Below are positions 48,489 to 57,161 of a stretch of DNA of 64,000 bases, piece by piece. The translations under genes and the position numbers were made by a program. Positions within the stretch are counted from its first letter, which is position 1; the number at the start of each line of letters is the position of its first letter. This DNA comes from Paractinoplanes pyxinae (GTDB lineage Bacteria; Actinomycetota; Actinomycetes; Mycobacteriales; Micromonosporaceae). The stretch is taken from assembly GCF_026626335.1 (NCBI RefSeq), contig NZ_JAPNTZ010000006.1, positions 434,001-498,000 on the forward strand, in the 5' to 3' direction. Under the pieces are notes generated by a model. That model was not told the origin of the DNA. It worked only from the letters and a program-made list of their open reading frames with translations, and ran no database searches.

Positions 48489-50359
48489 CCCGCCCCGTCC
48501 CCACCCGCCGCGACGCAGCCTCCATCCACCTGCGGGAGCTCCTGACCCGGCTCCCCGAGGCCACGGTCGTCCTCACAGCCCAGGCCGGCTCCTTCACCCT
48601 CAAGCCCGCGCCCAGCCTCGACACGATGCTGTCCGCGTCCTCCGCGCTTGCCCCCCACGAACAGCCCTCCAAAGCCGACAGCCTGGTCACGGCTGCAGTC
48701 GATTCCGCCGCATCAGCACCGCAACCCGCCGCCACCGAGCCGCCAGATGCAGGGCAGTTCGCGCCGACCGCCAACACTCGTGTCACGACCGCCGCGACGA
48801 GTGCCATCGGGCCGTTCAGCGCCGGCGCTGCCCCTGAAAACGTCGGCTACAAGCACGTCGCCCCAGCGCCGCCGGCCGAGTCGGAGCAGCTACTTCCGAG
48901 TGCCATCGAGCCATTCGGTGCCGGCGCTGCCCGTGAAACCGTCGGCTATAAGCACGTCGCCACAGCGCCGCCGGCCGAGTCGGAGCAGCTTCTTCCGGGT
49001 GCCACCGAGCCGTTGGCCACTGGCGCGGCCTCCAAGACTCTTGGCCACGCCCATGTCGCCACAGCTCCCCCGGCCGAGCCGGAAGAAGTCCCCCCGGGCG
49101 AAGCACCACCGGGAGTAGCGCCAATCTCCCCCGCGCCGATCCCCGGCCACCCGATCCCGGACGCCCCCGCGCCCATCTCGCCCGCTCCCGGCCATCCGAT
49201 CCCCGACTCCCCCGCCCCCATCTCACCCGCGCCGGGCCATCCGGTGCCCGACTTCCCAGCGCCCATCTCACCCACGCCGGGCCATCCGATCCCCGACTCG
49301 CCGGTGCCTATTTCACCCGCCCCCGGTCACCCGATCCCCGACTCCCCCGCGCCGGTCTCGCCCGCGCCGGGCCATCCGGTGCCCGACTCCCCCGCGCCCA
49401 TCTCGCCCGCGCCCATTTCGCCCGCGCCCATTTCGCCCGCGCCCATTTCGCCCGCGCCGGGGCATCCGGTGCCGGAGTCTGCGCCGAGCCCGGATTCTCC
49501 TGCGCCGGGCGGCACCGGCCTCGACGATCCGCCGAGCGGCGAAGCGATCAGCGCGGAGATCTCAGCCGAGCTGTCCGCGCAGGCCCCGCCCTCGGCACAG
49601 CCGGCCCCGCGGCGCCCGGAGTCCGGCGAGTGGCGCGGCATCGTACTGGTGACCGGCACCGACACCGAGGTCGGCAAGACCGTGGTCACCGCCGCTGTGG
49701 CGGCCGCGGCCCAGGCGGCCGGCCTGCGCGTCGCCGTCATCAAGCCCGGCCAGACCGGCATCTCCACCGGCGAGCCGACCGACATCGAGGTCATCACCCG
49801 CCTGGCCGCCCCCGGCACAACGCGCACCTTGGCCGAATACCCCGACCCCCTGGCCCCCTTGGCCGCCGCCACCGTGGCCGAGATGCCCCCGCTCGAGCTC
49901 TACGAAGTCGTCGACGCCATCCGCGCCGAGGCCGACAAGCATGACCTGGTGCTGGTCGAGGGCGCCGGCGGCCTGCTGGTCCCGATGGGCGTGCGCCCCT
50001 CGGGCGAGTCGTGGACGGTCGCCGACCTGGCCACGACCCTGGGCATCAGCACGATCGTGGTCGCCCGGGCCGGCCTCGGCACCCTCAACCACACCGCGCT
50101 CACGCTCGAGGCCTTGGCCCGCCGTGGCGTCCCGGCCGGCGTGGTCATCGGCTCCTGGCCGCATGACCCCGAGCTGGTGCACTGGGCCAACCTCAGCGAA
50201 CTGGTCCCCCACCTGGTCGGCGCCCTGCCGGCCGGCGCGGGCCGGATGGATCCCGGCGTCTTCCGCCGCTCGGCCCCCGGCTGGCTGACCCCGTCTCTCT
50301 ACGGCGTCCTGGACAACTGGCGAACCTGGGCCGAGGAGTTCGGCGAAGGCCACCACTGA
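48485..50359 (+). CDS. bioD: Dethiobiotin synthetase BioD with long Pro/Ala-rich N-terminal extension
   Basis: The C-terminal 241 residues (from base 49634) are a complete BioD: Walker A GTDTEVGKT, KPGQTG, VEGAGGLLVPMG and GVVIGSWP. BioD carboxylates 7,8-diaminopelargonate to dethiobiotin with ATP. Ahead of it lie 383 residues rich in Pro, Ala and Ser, composed of three 33-residue repeats (GYKHVATAPPAESEQLLP) and about seven 15-residue repeats (PISPAPGHPIPDSPA). GTG 48485 overlaps the bioF stop (GTGA), supporting translation of the extension. No ribosome site or start is visible just before the catalytic domain. Whether the extension is cleaved or tolerated is unknown. Confidence 0.88.
   Translation: MTRPVPTRRDAASIHLRELLTRLPEATVVLTAQAGSFTLKPAPSLDTMLSASSALAPHEQPSKADSLVTAAVDSAASAPQPAATEPPDAGQFAPTANTRVTTAATSAIGPFSAGAAPENVGYKHVAPAPPAESEQLLPSAIEPFGAGAARETVGYKHVATAPPAESEQLLPGATEPLATGAASKTLGHAHVATAPPAEPEEVPPGEAPPGVAPISPAPIPGHPIPDAPAPISPAPGHPIPDSPAPISPAPGHPVPDFPAPISPTPGHPIPDSPVPISPAPGHPIPDSPAPVSPAPGHPVPDSPAPISPAPISPAPISPAPISPAPGHPVPESAPSPDSPAPGGTGLDDPPSGEAISAEISAELSAQAPPSAQPAPRRPESGEWRGIVLVTGTDTEVGKTVVTAAVAAAAQAAGLRVAVIKPGQTGISTGEPTDIEVITRLAAPGTTRTLAEYPDPLAPLAAATVAEMPPLELYEVVDAIRAEADKHDLVLVEGAGGLLVPMGVRPSGESWTVADLATTLGISTIVVARAGLGTLNHTALTLEALARRGVPAGVVIGSWPHDPELVHWANLSELVPHLVGALPAGAGRMDPGVFRRSAPGWLTPSLYGVLDNWRTWAEEFGEGHH
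48812..49084 (+). repeat. 99-bp tandem repeats in bioD extension
   Basis: Units at 48812-48910, 48911-49009 and a partial one from 49010 encode 33-residue repeats, each with GAA.. and HVA.APPAE cores. Confidence 0.9.
49121..49490 (+). repeat. 45-bp and 15-bp tandem repeats in bioD extension
   Basis: After a 51-bp first unit, five 45-bp units (49172-49396) encode PISPAPGHPIPDSPA variants. Three extra 15-bp PISPA units (49397-49441) and a last partial unit follow. Shared synonymous codons show expansion at the DNA level. Confidence 0.92.
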
Positions 50360-50775
50360 TAGTCGAGACGACGCCCTGTTTGATTTTGAATGACTCAGTC
50401 CACCGCCGGACTTCAATGGGTCACTCCGTCACCTTCAGGGTCCGGAAGTCGCCGATGCCTGCCGAAGAGCACCGCCTCCAGATGCAGACATGTGCCTATT
50501 GCGTTTATCAAGTCGGTCGATTCTCCATCCAAAAATAGATGAGCCGTCAGGAGAATCACGACAGTTACGAACAGGTTCCGGCAAGGTCCGCAAGCGCGAC
50601 CGCCACGGCGCAAGAGTTCAAGCGAGTACGTCATATCTTCAGCGTGCGGCCGAGTTGGCGCGCCCCCGCATCTCTTGCTCAGAGTTGCCTGATCCTGACA
50701 ACGCTTGCCTCGCCGACCATGCGTGAGACGATAGTTTCTTGACGAAACCTGACGGCACTAGTGTGGGCGGTGGCC
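50360..50775. other. 416-bp lower-GC gap before the HTH protein gene
   Basis: This stretch is visibly poorer in G+C than its neighbours. Small frames exist on both strands (for example 50413-50634 minus, 50539-50742 plus), but they lack ribosome sites and typical codon use, so I call none. It forms the upstream part of a lower-GC islet. Confidence 0.5.
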
Positions 50776-51810
50776 ATGTCAGAGCTGAACACTGACCTCG
50801 CGCAAGATCAGGCACGTCGGCGCCTGAAGCAGGCAACTCAACTCCTGCATCGCTCGGCCGGCCTTCCTAGCGCCCGGAACATCAGCATTGCCATTCGCGA
50901 CCGAGACGATCTACGTGACACCGTCAGTCATGAAACGGTCAGCGGAATTCTGCGCGGTGACGGACTCCCCCGATGGTCGAAGTTGGAGTGCGTGGTTCGG
51001 GTGCTGGCCGAATGGGCGACACACAAGCCGGATCCAAACACCGTCGTCCTCGAAGTCCAAGAGATGTGGCTCGCTTGTCGACACTCGGACGAGGATGCGG
51101 GCACACCCTCTACCGGATCACTAGGTGCCGCCTCTTCGGCCGGCGAAGCGGAATTGTCGGCCGACGAGGGCACTGGCCTGAGAGTTCTGAACGAAGAAGC
51201 TCGTATTTCGCACCAGGATGAGGGCTACGAGATCGAGATTCGGCGTGATCTCCGCAACGACGGATCAACTCCTGTTACGGGATATGACGTCACTATTGTC
51301 GTCGGCCGCTATCCCGAGGAGCCGGACCGATCGCGCGAGCACCACAAGAGGCACCCTTTGATCTGGTCGGAGCTCGCCTTTGAGGCTTGGTGCGAGCGTG
51401 AGCCTCTCAGCTGGCATGCGAAGGTCAATCTCGCCAACAGGAAAGAGATAAGGGTTCTCTTCGAGAACGACAACAAGACGCTCCCGCTGAGCCCTGGATC
51501 CTCGACTACCATGTCCTATTCCTACCGCGTGTCCGGCGACAAATGGGGCCACTGGTTTTCGCGTCGCGCTCTTTTCCCGACCGATAGGCTCGTGATCGTC
51601 GCGGAGTTCCCCGAATATCTTCGCCCCGTTGTGTGGGGAGCACAGGTCGAACCACTGATGGGAGAGGCGCCAGTGCACGTCCCGGTGCGTCCACAGCGAA
51701 CCGGCACAGGCCGCCTCAAGTACAAATGGCAGCTGAGCGAGGTTGTCGTCAGGCGCAGCTATCGACTGGAGTGGGGATTCCGGGACGACGCCGAAGGCCG
51801 ACGTCGCTGA
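50776..51810 (+). CDS. Orphan HTH-domain protein with unknown beta-rich C-terminal domain
   Basis: I cannot name a family. The 344-residue protein begins with a helical domain (residues about 1-95) containing TVSHETVSGILRGDGLPRW and LECVVRVLAEWA. This is reminiscent of the HTH region found at the start of many actinomycete signalling or conflict proteins. After an acidic Ser/Ala linker, a beta-rich domain with DEGYEIEIRRDLRNDG, GYDVTIVVGRYP and WGHWFSRRALFP covers residues about 145-335. No enzyme motif is visible. Lower G+C and mixed codon use point to acquisition. ATG 50776 is taken; GTG 50761 is possible. It stands alone between bioD and a convergent operon. Confidence 0.7.
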   Translation: MSELNTDLAQDQARRRLKQATQLLHRSAGLPSARNISIAIRDRDDLRDTVSHETVSGILRGDGLPRWSKLECVVRVLAEWATHKPDPNTVVLEVQEMWLACRHSDEDAGTPSTGSLGAASSAGEAELSADEGTGLRVLNEEARISHQDEGYEIEIRRDLRNDGSTPVTGYDVTIVVGRYPEEPDRSREHHKRHPLIWSELAFEAWCEREPLSWHAKVNLANRKEIRVLFENDNKTLPLSPGSSTTMSYSYRVSGDKWGHWFSRRALFPTDRLVIVAEFPEYLRPVVWGAQVEPLMGEAPVHVPVRPQRTGTGRLKYKWQLSEVVVRRSYRLEWGFRDDAEGRRR

Positions 51811-51869
51811 CCCATGACATGCCCCGAAGTCTGAATCGTGGTAACCCGAGCCGCCCGAAGCTCCCTTGG

Positions 51870-52391
51870 CTAGAGCGTGTGGGCCAGGGCGGCCAGCTTG
51901 AGCAGGGTGGACCAGTTGCGTTCGGTGCCGTGCAGGGCCAGCCGGCGGGAGACCATCGCCGTGTTGATGGGGTTTCCGTGCACCCGGTCGTTGTAGTCGA
52001 TGTAGACCTCGCGGTCGTGCAGGCGTACGTCGTCGTGTTGTTCCAGGGTTTTGATGCGGTCGGGTGCGGGGCGTTCGGCCAGGAACGTCACCCGCAGCAG
52101 CGTCGGGCGGGCTATGGCCGCGGCCGGGAAGGGGTTGGCGGCGATGATCTCGTCGAGGCGGTCGCGGCTGCGGACCATGACGGGCTGGTCGACGTCGAAG
52201 TGGTCCCGTACGACCGCCCGGATCAGCGGGCCCACCTCGAGGTCCGATTCGACCACGACGTTGCCGCTCTGCAGCAGCGTCAGCGCTCCGGGCAGGCCGG
52301 CCTCGGCCAGGCGGGCCCGCAGCGAAGCCATCGGCACCTTGTTGCGGGCGCCCAAATTGACCGCCCGCAACAAGGCCACCCAAACCGTCAC
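51870..52391 (-). CDS. DUF1697 protein
   Basis: This 173-residue protein has the DUF1697 start VALLRAVNLGARNKVPMASL and the SGNVVVESD segment. The family is widespread and small, without known activity. It overlaps the GH65 gene by 4 bp and is the last gene of the ribokinase/GH65/DUF1697 operon. Confidence 0.88.
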   Translation of the reverse strand: MTVWVALLRAVNLGARNKVPMASLRARLAEAGLPGALTLLQSGNVVVESDLEVGPLIRAVVRDHFDVDQPVMVRSRDRLDEIIAANPFPAAAIARPTLLRVTFLAERPAPDRIKTLEQHDDVRLHDREVYIDYNDRVHGNPINTAMVSRRLALHGTERNWSTLLKLAALAHTL

Positions 52392-54583
52392 GACGAGACT
52401 GTATGGCGGCGTGGCGGCCGGGGTGACGGGGGCGCCGGGATGTCGTCGACCGGGTCGATGGCGAACGTCAGCTCCTCACCGGCTCGTACGCGGACCTCTT
52501 TGCCTTCGTGGCGGAAAGTGACCTCGCCGTCCGATGTGTACGTGACCGAGTCGCGCTTGACTGTCACGCAAAGCGAGGCGCCCCGCCAGTGCAGGTGGAA
52601 CGCCAAGCGCTGCAGGCCGGGAGGCAGGCGCGGGCCGAACGAGAGTTCGCCGTCGTGGTCGCGGAGGCCGCCGAAGCCCATCACCAATGCGATCCACGCC
52701 CCGGCGCAGGCCGCGATGTGCAGGCCGTCGCCGCCCGATTCGCCGCCGCCGCGCAGGTCGAGCAGCGCCGCCTCGGCCAGGTAGTCGTGCGCCAGCTGCA
52801 GGTGCCCCAGTTCGGCCGCCAGCACCGCCTGGATCGGGGCCGACAGCGACGAGTCCCGTACGGTCCGGGCCTCGTAGTACTCGAAGTTGCGCCGTTTCTC
52901 GTCGGGGGTGAACGCGTCGCTCCGCGTCATCATGGCCAGCACCAGGTCGGCCTGCTTGACCACCTGTTTGCGGTACAGGTTCAGGTAGTGGTGGCTCAGC
53001 ATGAGCGGGTAGTCGTGGTCGGTGAAGGTCCACTCGGGCAGCCGGGTGAAGCCGGCGGCCTGCTCGTGCACCCGGCGGCGCTCGGAGTAGGGCAGGCTCA
53101 GGGGCAGCTCGACGCCGACCGCGGCCAGGTTCTGCTGGGCCATCAGGTTGGTGTAGATGTTGTCGTCCATCAGGGCCGTGTACTCGTCGGGGCCGGTCAC
53201 CCCCGCGATGTGGGCGACGCCCTCGTCGTCGGTGTAGGCCACCGACTTCCACAAGTTCGCCGTCTCGGTCAGCAGCTCGTGGCCGGCCTCGCGCATGAAC
53301 TCGTCGTCGCCGGTGGCCGCGTGGTAGCGCAGCACGGCGTCGGCGATGTCCGCGTTGACGTGCAGCGCCGCCGTGCCCGCGGGCCAGTAGCCGGAGCATT
53401 CGGGTCCGCTGATCGTGCGCCAGGGGAAGGCCGCGCCCTGCAGACCCAGCTCACGAGCCCGGTCGCGGGCGTGGCCGAGGGTGCTGTGCCGCCACTTCAG
53501 CGCGGGGCCGACGCAGCCGGGGTGGGTGTAGGTCAGCATCCGCAGCACGTACGTCTCGGTGTCCCACAGCGTATGCCCGTCGTACCCGTTGCCGGTGAGC
53601 CCCTTGGCCGGGATCGGGTGCGGACCGGCCTGGGCGCCCGCCTGCAGCACATGGAACAGCCCGAACCGGACTGCCTGTTGGATGTCCGGGTCGCCGTCCA
53701 CTTCGACGTCGGCCCCGGCCCAGAAGTCGTCGAGGTATTCGCGCTGCTCGGCGGCCAGCGTGTCGAAGCCGTCCCGGGCCGCCACGTCACGGTCGGTCAC
53801 GGCCTGGTCCGAGGCGGGCCAGTGGTAGGCGAGGAACTTTTCGAAGGTGATCTCGCCCCGCCCGGTGGTGGTCCAGCGGATCAGCTCGGGCGACGACGAG
53901 ATCGTGCCCTCCGCGCCGGTGTGCGTGACGGCGGCCGCGACCGAGATGTTGCTGCGGCGCGTGCGGCACACCAGCTGGTCATCGTCGTGCGACACCGGCT
54001 CGAACGGATCCTGGAAGATGGCGCTGGCCCGCGGGTCGTCCTCGCGCGGGGACGGCAGTTCCTCGTCGACGACCAGGTCGGACTCGATACGCAACTCCGC
54101 CTCGGCGCGCACCGAGTAACGCATGGCCGCCACCGACGGCCGTACGAAAGAAACCAGCCTTTCCGTACGTAACCAGAGCGCAACTCCGCTCGGTGACACC
54201 CACTCGACCTCTCGGGTGAGCGTGCCCGCGCGAAGGTCGAGCACCCGCTCGTGGCGGCGCACCTCACCCGTACGCAAATCGAAGCTCTCGCCGTCGACGG
54301 CCAGCGAGATCCGCTTGCCGTTGGGCCCGTTCACGATCGTCTGCGTGCGCTCCGGGAACCCGTACCCCTCCTCGGGATACTGCAGGTCACGCTCCTCGAA
54401 CAGCGAGTTGAGGAACGTGCCCGGCATGCCCCCGAGGTGCGGCTCCTCCAGGTTGCCGCGCAGGCCGACGTGCCCGTTGGCCAGCGCGAAGATCGACTCG
54501 CCCTGCAGCAGCTCGCCGTCCTCCTCGACGGGGGCGCCGACCTCACGCACGATCCACGGCTCGGCCGGTGCGATCTCAGACAT
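52388..54583 (-). CDS. Glycoside hydrolase family 65 disaccharide phosphorylase/hydrolase
   Basis: The 731-residue protein has GH65 features: ESIFALANGHVGLRGNLEE at the N-terminus, YDGHTLWDTETYVL, the catalytic Glu motif GPDEYTALMDDNIYTN, and YRKQVVKQADLVLA with RDSSLS. Family members phosphorolyse or hydrolyse alpha-linked glucosides such as maltose, trehalose or kojibiose. The segment between NLAAVGVEL and VHEQAAGFT looks shorter than in typical members of about 780-800 residues. It overlaps the ribokinase gene by 8 bp and the DUF1697 gene by 4 bp. Confidence 0.9.
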   Translation of the reverse strand: MSEIAPAEPWIVREVGAPVEEDGELLQGESIFALANGHVGLRGNLEEPHLGGMPGTFLNSLFEERDLQYPEEGYGFPERTQTIVNGPNGKRISLAVDGESFDLRTGEVRRHERVLDLRAGTLTREVEWVSPSGVALWLRTERLVSFVRPSVAAMRYSVRAEAELRIESDLVVDEELPSPREDDPRASAIFQDPFEPVSHDDDQLVCRTRRSNISVAAAVTHTGAEGTISSSPELIRWTTTGRGEITFEKFLAYHWPASDQAVTDRDVAARDGFDTLAAEQREYLDDFWAGADVEVDGDPDIQQAVRFGLFHVLQAGAQAGPHPIPAKGLTGNGYDGHTLWDTETYVLRMLTYTHPGCVGPALKWRHSTLGHARDRARELGLQGAAFPWRTISGPECSGYWPAGTAALHVNADIADAVLRYHAATGDDEFMREAGHELLTETANLWKSVAYTDDEGVAHIAGVTGPDEYTALMDDNIYTNLMAQQNLAAVGVELPLSLPYSERRRVHEQAAGFTRLPEWTFTDHDYPLMLSHHYLNLYRKQVVKQADLVLAMMTRSDAFTPDEKRRNFEYYEARTVRDSSLSAPIQAVLAAELGHLQLAHDYLAEAALLDLRGGGESGGDGLHIAACAGAWIALVMGFGGLRDHDGELSFGPRLPPGLQRLAFHLHWRGASLCVTVKRDSVTYTSDGEVTFRHEGKEVRVRAGEELTFAIDPVDDIPAPPSPRPPRRHTVSS

Positions 54584-55412
54584 TGCGCAGCTCCGGTCGT
54601 CCGCTCACGTGACCGACCGTAGCGCCGGACGCGGCCGTCGCCCTACGCGCCGCTTGCTCGTACGAGTCACCGGCCAGCAGTGCCGCGGTCAGCCCGGCTA
54701 CAAAGGCGTCCCCGCCGCCGGTCGTGTCGACCACCTTCACATCGCCCAGCGGCACCTTGACCTGCCCGCCCCGCCACACGAAGAGGTTGCCGTCCTCCTG
54801 GGCCAGGGCCAGCAGCTTCGGCCCGTAGTCCAGAACTCCTTCGTCCAGTCCAGCGGACTCCTGCTCGTCGGCGCGCACCACATCGGCGTACCGCAGAAGT
54901 TCTTTGTTCTTGATCTCGCCGTCGAGCACGACCAGCTTGCCAGCCTCGTGCCCGATCCGCGCCGCGGCCAGCGTCGCCGCCTCGGGTTGCTGCAATTGCA
55001 CGAGTACGGCGTCCGAGCCCGCGATGATTTTTCGGGCGCGCAGTACGTCGGCCTCTTCGAGCAGCACGGCCGGCGGCAGGTCCTCGATGTAGCGGTAGCT
55101 GCCGTCGGGCTCCAGAATCTCGACGATCAGGCCGGTGAGCGCACCCGACCGGCGAACGACCGGGCGTACGTCGATCCCGTCCCGCCGAGCCTGGTCGAGC
55201 AGCACGTCGCCGATCACGTCGTCGCCCGCCACCGCGACCAGCGACGGCCGCACGCCGAGCTGGGCCAGGGCCACCGCCTGATTGGCACCTTTGCCGCCAA
55301 GTTGCTCATGGCGACTGCCCGCGGACGCCGAACTGCTCGGCTCGGGTAATTGATCAACGGTGAGGACGAGGTCACGGGCCAGTTGCCCGATCACGGCGGC
55401 GGTAGATGTCAC
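54576..55412 (-). CDS. Ribokinase-like PfkB sugar kinase
   Basis: This 278-residue PfkB-family kinase has substrate motif GGKGANQAVALAQLG and the C-terminal ATP/anion-hole motif DTTGGGDAFVAG, where the usual Ala of DTxGAGD is Gly. It probably phosphorylates ribose or a related sugar with ATP. It is first in an operon with GH65 and DUF1697 genes, so it may act on a sugar freed by the GH65 enzyme. It starts divergently from the GAF gene 154 bp away. Confidence 0.88.
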   Translation of the reverse strand: MTSTAAVIGQLARDLVLTVDQLPEPSSSASAGSRHEQLGGKGANQAVALAQLGVRPSLVAVAGDDVIGDVLLDQARRDGIDVRPVVRRSGALTGLIVEILEPDGSYRYIEDLPPAVLLEEADVLRARKIIAGSDAVLVQLQQPEAATLAAARIGHEAGKLVVLDGEIKNKELLRYADVVRADEQESAGLDEGVLDYGPKLLALAQEDGNLFVWRGGQVKVPLGDVKVVDTTGGGDAFVAGLTAALLAGDSYEQAARRATAASGATVGHVSGRPELRNV

Positions 55413-55566
55413 GCGTCAGCTTGTACCCAGCGACCGACAATTTGTGCGACTTTCGTAGCTGAGCCTTGACTGTGAGCGCAATTCGACCATCGAGAGCATT
55501 GCAGGACACCGATGCCCTTTCTAGGCTCTCTGGCACTGCCGTCGAATGTGAGGGGGATCACCGGCC

Positions 55567-56145
55567 ATGACCAACAGCAATCCCGTGTCGTCGAACGCGT
55601 ACGAGTACCTGGACAACGTCGGTCCGGAGGAGCAGGCGCGGCTCGAGGCCGTCCGTCGCTACCGGCTGGTCGATCAGCCGGTCGAGGACGCGTACGACCG
55701 GATCGCGTTCGTCGCCGGCGCCATCTTCAACACCCCGATCGCGACGGTGTCGCTGGTGGAGCAGGACAAGGTGTGGCTGGCCGCGTGCCAGGGCCTGGTC
55801 GGCGTCCGCGAGGTCGGCAAGGAGCCGGGTCTGTGTGCGTCGGTCATCGCCCAGGACGACGTCTACGTGATCAACAACGCGGCGGTCGACCCGCGCACGC
55901 TCGAGCACCCGCTGGTCCGGGGCGAGCTCGGCCTGCGCTTCTACGCCGCGGCCCCGATCCGCACCCACGACGGCTACCGGCTCGGCACGGTCAACGTGAT
56001 CGACAACAAGCCCCGCGAGGCCACCGAACGGCAGCTGCAGGCGCTGGAGCACCTGGCCTCGATGGTCTCCGACGAGCTCGAGCTGCGCCTCATGGTGATC
56101 CGCAGCGCAGCCGCCGAGCAGCGCATGCGGGAAACGGTCAGCTGA
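55567..56145 (+). CDS. GAF-domain sensor protein
   Basis: This 192-residue protein is essentially one GAF domain (residues about 35-175), with FNTPIATVSLVEQDKVWLAA, GLCASVIAQDDVYVINNA and FYAAAPIRTHDGYRLGTV. There is no output domain. It may bind a small ligand or heme and work through a partner, as stand-alone GAF proteins do. GAGGGGG precedes the ATG. It is 34 bp upstream of the lipid kinase gene and may share its transcript. Confidence 0.88.
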   Translation: MTNSNPVSSNAYEYLDNVGPEEQARLEAVRRYRLVDQPVEDAYDRIAFVAGAIFNTPIATVSLVEQDKVWLAACQGLVGVREVGKEPGLCASVIAQDDVYVINNAAVDPRTLEHPLVRGELGLRFYAAAPIRTHDGYRLGTVNVIDNKPREATERQLQALEHLASMVSDELELRLMVIRSAAAEQRMRETVS

Positions 56146-56179
56146 TTACGATTCCGGCGCTTCGGGTAGTGCGCAGCTC

Positions 56180-57088
56180 ATGCGTACCCCCCGCAGAATC
56201 GCCGTAGTCGCGCATCAGAAGAAGACGCTGGGCGGCGGCCTGGACGAGTTGCGCCGCCGCCTCAGCGACGCCGGCATCGAGGACCTGGCCTGGTACGAGG
56301 TGCCCAAGAGCAAGAAGGCGCCCAAGGCCGTTGCTGCCGCGCTGAAGGACAAGCCGGACAGGCTGCTGGTCTGGGGCGGCGACGGCATGGTGCAGCGCTC
56401 GATCGACGTCGTGGCGCACGCCGGCTCCAAGGTGCCGGTCGGCATTCTTCCGGCCGGCACGGGCAACCTGCTGGCCACCAACCTGGGCATCCCGGACACG
56501 CTCGAAGAGGCGGTCGAGGTCGCGCTGCACGGCGAGGACAAGCCCATCGACCTGGGCAAACTCGACGGCGAGTACTTCGGCGTGATGGCCGGCATCGGCT
56601 TCGACGGCGCGATGATCAACGACGCCGACCGCAACCTCAAGGACAGGCTGGGCAAGCTGGCGTACGTATGGGCCGGCCTGCGCCACGTCAACGGCGAGGC
56701 GGCCACGGCGACCATCAAGGTCGACGGCACCAAGTGGTTCGAGGACGAGGCCAGCTGCGTGCTGATCGGCAACGTCAGCAAGATCACCGGCGGCATCAAG
56801 GCGTTCGACGACGCCAAGCCCGACGACGGCTGGCTCGACGTCGGCGTGGCCACGGCCCAGGGCGCGATGCAGTGGGCGCGCGCTCTCGGGACGATGGCGG
56901 TGGGCCGCAGCGACAGTTCCCCCTTCGTCCGTACGACCCGGGCCCGCCGCATCGACGTCGAGCTCGAGTCGAAGATGGAATACGAACTGGACGGCGGCGC
57001 CCGCACCAAGACGAAGTCCTTCTCGGCCAAGGTCTCACCGGGCGCCGTGAAGATCTGCGTCCCGCGGGAGCCGTCCTCCGTTTCCTGA
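56180..57088 (+). CDS. Diacylglycerol kinase-like lipid kinase (DagK/YegS family)
   Basis: This 302-residue kinase has the nucleotide motif VWGGDGMVQRS (GGDGT in the classical form, here Met), LPAGTGNLLATNLGIP, and GVMAGIGFDGAMI. These are the glycine-rich signatures of the family, which phosphorylates diacylglycerol, sphingoid bases or related lipids. The C-terminal beta domain (KTKSFSAKVSPGAVKIC) is present. The substrate is unassigned. Confidence 0.9.
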   Translation: MRTPRRIAVVAHQKKTLGGGLDELRRRLSDAGIEDLAWYEVPKSKKAPKAVAAALKDKPDRLLVWGGDGMVQRSIDVVAHAGSKVPVGILPAGTGNLLATNLGIPDTLEEAVEVALHGEDKPIDLGKLDGEYFGVMAGIGFDGAMINDADRNLKDRLGKLAYVWAGLRHVNGEAATATIKVDGTKWFEDEASCVLIGNVSKITGGIKAFDDAKPDDGWLDVGVATAQGAMQWARALGTMAVGRSDSSPFVRTTRARRIDVELESKMEYELDGGARTKTKSFSAKVSPGAVKICVPREPSSVS

Positions 57089-57128
57089 CACACCTCATGA
57101 AGGCTCCGGCCTTCCTCTTGCCGCGCTT

Positions 57129-57158
57129 GCAAAGGATCCTTTGCAAAGATACCTTTGC
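57129..57158. promoter_or_regulatory. Double overlapping palindrome, operator of the ArsR/MFS operon
   Basis: GCAAAGGATCCTTTGC (57129-57144) is a perfect 16-bp palindrome. It shares two bases with GCAAAGATACCTTTGC (57143-57158), a second near-perfect palindrome. Both lie within 33 bp of the arsR start, in the place of the promoter or 5' end, and indicate binding of two dimers. Confidence 0.8.
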
Positions 57159-57161
57159 GTC

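Noticed and set aside
49121..49490. CRISPR-like regular repeats
   Set aside because: Repeats are contiguous with no spacers, keep one reading frame, and encode a Pro-rich protein region. No cas genes are present.
50413..50742. Small genes on either strand in the low-GC gap (73 residues minus, 67 residues plus)
   Set aside because: They overlap each other, have no ribosome site or typical codon use, and show no recognisable motif.
50360..51810. Mobile element or prophage remnant
   Set aside because: There is no integrase, transposase, direct-repeat boundary or tRNA attachment site. Only base composition suggests transfer.
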